A stretch of 14,709 bases of DNA from Blastocladiella britannica (Eukaryota > Blastocladiomycota > Blastocladiomycetes > Blastocladiales > Blastocladiaceae). Made by a program: the position numbers and the translations under genes. Within the stretch, counting starts at the first letter, position 1. Each line of letters starts with the position of its first letter. The notes beneath the pieces are model-generated. The model worked only from the letters and a program-made list of their open reading frames with translations. It did no database searches and was not told the DNA's origin. Below, in pieces: positions 10,572 to 14,709 of the stretch. Location: NCBI GenBank assembly GCA_025349905.2, contig MU624989.1:1-14709 (forward strand). Reading direction: 5' to 3'.

Positions 10572-12596
10572 ATGTACCACCAATACGCATCCGGTACGCT
10601 CCTCTCAAGAGAGTGATTTTAATATATGCAACGGGAAAGAGCGACTAAACAACTCCATTGAATTGAAATAAAAGAACTCCCACCGGACACGCCCGGCCAC
10701 GGCGACGCCAGCGCATCCGGCATGGGATCGCCCGCGACCGCACACTCGACCCCGACCCACCATCACAACAACAACCATGGCGGCGGTGCAGGCGGCGCAA
10801 CGTTCCACAAGCGGCGACTCCCGCCCGAGATCGTGGCCCACCTGGAACGGTCCTTTCTGAGCCACCGCGGCACCCCACCCACCGCCGAGGTGCAGCGGCT
10901 CTCCGACTACCATGGTCTGGACCTGATGAAGGTCAAGACGTGGTTCAACAACCGCCGGGCGAAAGAAAAGCGCACCGCGTCCATGGGTGTGCTCAACGAC
11001 CCGGACCTGGCCGCCCGCCAGCTGGCCGCGCTCGAGAGCCGCGCCGAGTCGCCGGCGGGGTTGCGCGCGGGCAGTCTGGGCGCTCCTTCCTCTCATCACC
11101 ACTTGCATGCTGGAGGTGGGAGCGCGGGCGGGAGCAGCGCGGGGACCGCACACTACGGCGGCGCATCCGCGGCAACCCCTGCGGCCGCCGCGGCCAACGA
11201 GGTGCCCGAGCACCTGCTGTACACGGCCACGGGCGAGGCATTCAGCATTGACATTCTGCCGGCCGAGATCCGCCCGGACATGTACCTGGCGATGCGCGAC
11301 CGGATCGTGCAGCTGGAGGACTACATCAAGTCGCTGGTGTCGATGCCCAACGGCTCGATCCAGTACCAGCAGCAGCAACAGCAAGCGCAGTCCACGGCCG
11401 CGGCGACCGCTGCTGCGGCTGCGGCTGCCGCGGCGGCTGCTGCATCTACGGCACCGACGGCAACAGCCACCACCACGGCAACACCAGCAACCGCCATGTC
11501 GCCCACCGGCTCGCACCATTTCCAGACCCAGCAGCAGCTGCTGGAGAGCTCGAGCTTTCTTGCCCAACAGCCGACCTCGCCCACCGCCGTCGCATCGGCC
11601 GCAACCATGGCAGCAACCGCAGCAGCGGCAGCAGCCAGCGACGCTCAACGTCGCGCATCGGCCTCGTTGTCGACACCCAGCGGCGCCCTGTCACTGGTGG
11701 CGGCGCACAGCCCTGTGGTGGCATCGCACCTGGGCATGATCCTGGCCGGTCTGCGGGCGAAACTGCAAGCGCTGTTTTTGCCCGAAACGTTCACGGGCGA
11801 CGCGTTTGACGTCGAGCTGGCTGAGACGATGGCGGTCGAAGAGTTTATCACCATGTTTGATCAGCGCGGCGGCGCCGTGACCTCGCTGGCGAAAGCGCTA
11901 GCACCCCATTGGGCCCGCGTGCTTGCCGGCATTTCGCTCGACCCGCACGGATCGGTTGGGAAGCCGGCGACTGACCTGGTGGTGGTGGATTTCGCGGTCA
12001 GCGAGTCGATCGACACGTTGTTTGGGACCGCGCCGCTGGCCGTCCGGGCGGGCGCCGAAGCCGCAGGCGCACTAGTACCCTGCCGCATCGCCAAGGTCAA
12101 GGTCATGTACGACCGCGACACTGCCAAGGTCATGATGCAGTTCTCGCTCGCGTTCACGGTGCCCGTGGCCACCGTGCTGGCCGAGGCTGCCGCGGCGAAA
12201 GCGGCGGCGGACGCCCAAGAGGAGCAGGCGGCAAGGGCCGCGGCCGATGTCGAGGCCAAGGCGGCACTCGTGGCGGAGATCGAGGCAGCGTCTGCGGCTG
12301 CTGCTCATCCATTGGTCAAGACTGAAGCACCGGCAGAATCATTGGACGCCATCCCTGCTGCTGTCGCCGGGACAGAAGATGCCGCGCCGACCAGTATGGA
12401 TGTGGAAGAGGGATCCGCTGTACCTGCACCTGCACCAGATGCGGTGGATCGAGAGCATCACGTCGATGATCCGATGGACGTGACGCAGGAGGTGGGATCC
12501 GTCAACGTTGATACTGCCGTCCCCATGTTCAAGACCGAGCCAGTGCCAGCAGTAAACGGCGGCGCTGCAGATCCTGGGAATGCTGCTTCTTTTTGA
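10572..12596 (+). CDS. homeodomain transcription factor with Ala/Gln-rich middle and unassigned C-terminal domain
   Basis: Two exons are proposed: 10572-10593 (22 nt, starting MYHQYAS) and 10675-12596, giving 647 residues. The 81-nt intron has a GTACGC donor, a GACTAAAC branch site and an AAAG acceptor, and joins the codon GAA in frame. The alternative start at 10722 loses 23 residues. The homeodomain (residues about 50-110) has KRRLPPE, the helix 1 core L and F, and recognition helix VKTWFNNRRAKEKR. W97, F98, N100 and R102 are the invariant positions. The residue before the invariant Asn, which tunes DNA specificity, is Asn. Spacing from the helix 1 Phe to the Trp is one residue longer than the canonical fold and shorter than the three-residue TALE insertion. 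A short ordered segment follows (EVPEHLLYTATGEAF...QLEDYIKSLV). Then come Gln and poly-Ala/Thr tracts, a globular-looking region (about 345-505), an Ala/Glu helix (507-550) and an acidic tail. It presumably acts as a nuclear DNA-binding regulator. The target is unknown. Confidence 0.88.
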
Positions 12597-12679
12597 TGTC
12601 AAACTATAAAATTATTTAATTAAGGTTTCGCGTATGTGTGTGGCTGAACTGCGGCGATGATCATTGTCCAAAACGACGA

Positions 12680-12686
12680 TATATAA
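12680..12686 (+). promoter_or_regulatory. TATA box of the MscL gene
   Basis: TATATAA lies 87 bp upstream of the MscL ATG and is followed by a pyrimidine-rich run (12690-12740) and an A-rich leader. The whole promoter must fit in the 176 bp after the homeodomain gene. Confidence 0.5.
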
Positions 12687-12772
12687 TGGACCCTTCGCCA
12701 CCCTTCCCCGACTTCCCCTTCGTATGCCCGCTCGCTATTGCATTGTAAAATATCAATTAACAAAAGAAAAAC

Positions 12773-13520
12773 ATGTCGCACCAACTTCAAGAATTCGGCT
12801 CGGGCGCCATGAAGGGCGGCAAGAAGGCCGGTAAGGCTGCCAAGGGTAGGTTTTGATGCAATATCCATTTGTGAATCCTAACCTCAAACAAACATTGTAC
12901 ATAGGCGTGTGGTCTGATTTCCAGGCATTCATCAACAAGGGCAACGTCGTGGACCTGGCCGTGGGTCTGGTCATTGGTACCGCCTTCACGCTCGTGGTCA
13001 CGTCGCTCGTGAATGACCTGATTACGCCGGTGATTTGTACGTCCAGTTTCTTTTTGCACATGTGCTGTTGCGACTCACGAAACCGATTTCCATGAATTTA
13101 CAGCCCTAGCCGGTAGCGGCAACTCGTTTGCCGAGCTGTTTGTGGTGATACGCAAGAGCAAGTCCGGCGCCGACCGCTACAAGACGCGCGCGGAGGCGGC
13201 GGGAGATGGAGCTATCAGTGCGCTTTCATTTTCATTTTCTTCATTTTGTGTTTAAGTCTCACTCCGCGTTAACTCCAAAAATCAAATCAGCTCTTAACTG
13301 GGGCAACTTTCTCCAGGTCATCATCAACTTCATGATTGTTGCGTGGTGCATGTTCATCTTGATCAAGGCGGTGCGGTCCATGATCAAGGAAAAAAAAAAG
13401 GACGACACCAAGAAGTGCCCGCTGTGCTGCGAGTCGGTCAAGAAGGAGGCCATTCGCTGCAAGTTCTGCTGCGCGGAACTGGCGATGCCGTCGTCTCCGA
13501 GTGCTGCTGCATTGCAGTAA
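12773..13520 (+). CDS. mscL: large-conductance mechanosensitive channel MscL with C-terminal four-Cys motif
   Basis: Four exons, 12773-12845, 12905-13036, 13104-13217 and 13291-13520, give 182 residues. The introns are 59, 67 and 73 nt; the first has a classic CCTAAC branch site. MscL forms a pentameric pore that opens under membrane tension and releases solutes on hypo-osmotic shock. The N-terminal segment [19 protein letters not shown] leads into TM1 ([23 protein letters not shown]), which matches the bacterial signature closely. A periplasmic-type loop of about 40 residues follows ([18 protein letters not shown]). TM2 is [23 protein letters not shown], ending in a basic KEKKK cluster. The C-terminus carries C149-x2-C152 and C163-x2-C166, a zinc-ribbon-like motif also known in some bacterial MscL tails. 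An extra 25-residue Lys/Gly-rich stretch precedes the channel part. The origin is probably bacterial by old transfer (inference), since introns are now present. The membrane (plasma, contractile vacuole or organelle) cannot be told; no clear targeting peptide is seen. Confidence 0.93.
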
Positions 13521-13572
13521 ATACATTGATTTATATTGTGTGTGTATTGGACTTTAAACGATGTGGGATCAA

Positions 13573-14709
13573 TCAACGACGGCCGTACCCGCCATCGCCG
13601 CCGCCACCATACTGCTGCTGCTGCTGCTGCGAAGACGGACTAGGTCGCCGAGCGTACCCCGTCGCAGGTGCGCCGTCGTACGGCCCCCGCTGCTGCTGTC
13701 CGGCTCCGCCACTACTGCTGCCGAACGCGCCTCGGCGATCCTCCGCCCCGTACGCTTGTTGCTGAGGAGCCAGGTCCTGCGGGCGCGATGGCCGGCGGGC
13801 TCCCGCGGCAGGCATGTACGGGTCCCGCGGCGACTGCGGCTGCGGGCTACGGGCGGGTGGGAGCGGGCTGGCGCCACCGGCAGGAGACCGGTAGCCGTTA
13901 CCGCCGTTACCGCCGCCACCAGTCCCAGCACTGCGCAACGTGCCGCCGCCGCCGCTGTACGCGGAAACGCTGTCGAGGCGGCCACGATCGGAACCGCCGT
14001 TGGGCGACTGTGCGCGCCATTGCGGCGACGACGGCGGTTGTGGTTGTTGCGATGGTGACGATGTATTGTAGGCCGGGTTGCCGTAGGGAGCCTTCATCGG
14101 CATGTCGCTGCCAGTCGAAGCGCCCATGGCAGCCAACTGCACCGACGAGTCCTTGCGCTTTTGCTGCGCGCTTGCCGAGTCAGATGTCGCCTTGTGGTCG
14201 TGTTGCTGCATTTCAAAATGAGTCAATCAGTCCGTTCTCATCCCAGTGAATAAAAGCAATGGTACCTGACCAACGAGCAGCTGCCCGGCGACCAACGACC
14301 CACCAAACAATCCAATCACGCCGACATTGGCCACCTGGACCCATGCCGGGAACATGTTGAACCCGTATCCCAAGATGACGTTGATGGGCCCGGCCACCAA
14401 CAAAAAGTACCCAAGCGCCCAGTGGGCCTTGTCGCGGATCGGCGCCGTGTTGCGAGTCGGGTCAAACATCTTATCAATCACGAACCCTAGGACCACTTGC
14501 AGTACGGTCGCCGACAGCATCGCTAGTCCGATGATTGCGTGCAGCGAGTCGAAGTGGGCGCCGCCGTCCACGTACAGGAACGCGGTCACGAACCCGGCAA
14601 TCGTCAGCACCAGGACGCCGAGGAACAGGGCGCGGTGGATCGAGAACCATTGTTGCGGGATGCGGGTTTTGAGGAACCGCGCCGTGAAAATGCTGTTGGT
14701 TTTTTTTTT
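13573..14709 (-). CDS. cytochrome b561-domain membrane protein, 3' part (5' end outside window)
   Basis: The visible exons are from the right edge (probably from 14692) to 14266, and 14205-13573. The 60-nt intron between them has a GTACC donor, a GACTGAT-like branch site and a TGCAG acceptor. The first exon carries the last four helices of a b561 fold: WFSIHRALFLGVLVLTIAG, FDSLHAIIGLAMLSATVLQ, KAHWALGYFLLVAGPINV and VQVANVGVIGLFGGSLVAG. The histidines in IHR, LHA and AHW fit the heme ligands. The family moves electrons across membranes, often as a fungal DOMON-b561 fusion linked to ferric reduction or extracellular redox. A DOMON part, if present, is off the window. The second exon encodes about 210 residues of disordered tail rich in Gly, Ser, Pro and Gln, with a Q6 run and arginines near the end. 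The A10 run at the edge just before CAACAG is probably intron sequence. The stop is 52 bp from the MscL stop. Confidence 0.86.

Noticed and set aside
10605..11648. 347-codon minus-strand ORF
   Set aside because: Gly/Arg/Cys-rich antisense shadow of the homeodomain gene.

Overview
This window is nuclear DNA from a eukaryote, most likely a fungus. Coding sequence is GC-rich. Most genes are cut by short GT-AG introns (46 to 86 nt, one of 158 nt), often with CTRAC-like branch sites. The gene set fits a fungus: an NDR/Cbk1-type kinase, an organellar leucyl-tRNA synthetase, a secreted double-psi beta-barrel protein with a GPI-type tail, a homeodomain factor, an MscL channel and a cytochrome b561. 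An early-diverging, zoosporic lineage is possible but cannot be settled from this sequence.

Left part (1-6778). A possible C-terminal tail of an upstream + strand gene ends at 100. A four-exon NDR-family kinase (349-2030, +) converges with a three-exon mitochondrial leucyl-tRNA synthetase (2105-5059, -), with only 74 bp between the stop codons. Ninety-four bp upstream of the synthetase start ends a six-exon minus-strand gene (5154-6778). No single reading frame shows that gene. Splicing joins fragments in different frames into a 402-residue protein with a His-rich N-terminal half and a compact, conserved-looking C-terminal domain that I could not assign to a family.

Middle part (6779-8352). 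About 1.6 kb holds no convincing complete gene. It has a dense cluster of TTGAC/GTCAA pentamers, a perfect TGACTCA site, a 14-bp direct repeat, two perfect inverted repeats and two coding-like fragments of uncertain status.

Right part (8353-14709). A three-exon expansin/RlpA-like wall protein (-) is divergent from a small nuclear-type hypothetical protein (+). Next is a homeodomain protein whose start lies in a 22-nt first exon (10572). A four-exon MscL channel with a C-terminal four-cysteine motif follows. It converges, 52 bp apart, with the 3' part of a cytochrome b561 protein that runs off the right edge with a long disordered tail.

The genes do not form an obvious pathway. The kinase, wall protein and mechanosensitive channel could all bear on cell wall and turgor, but that is only an inference from neighbourhood. 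All exon boundaries were placed by hand from splice signals, frame continuity and family resemblance.
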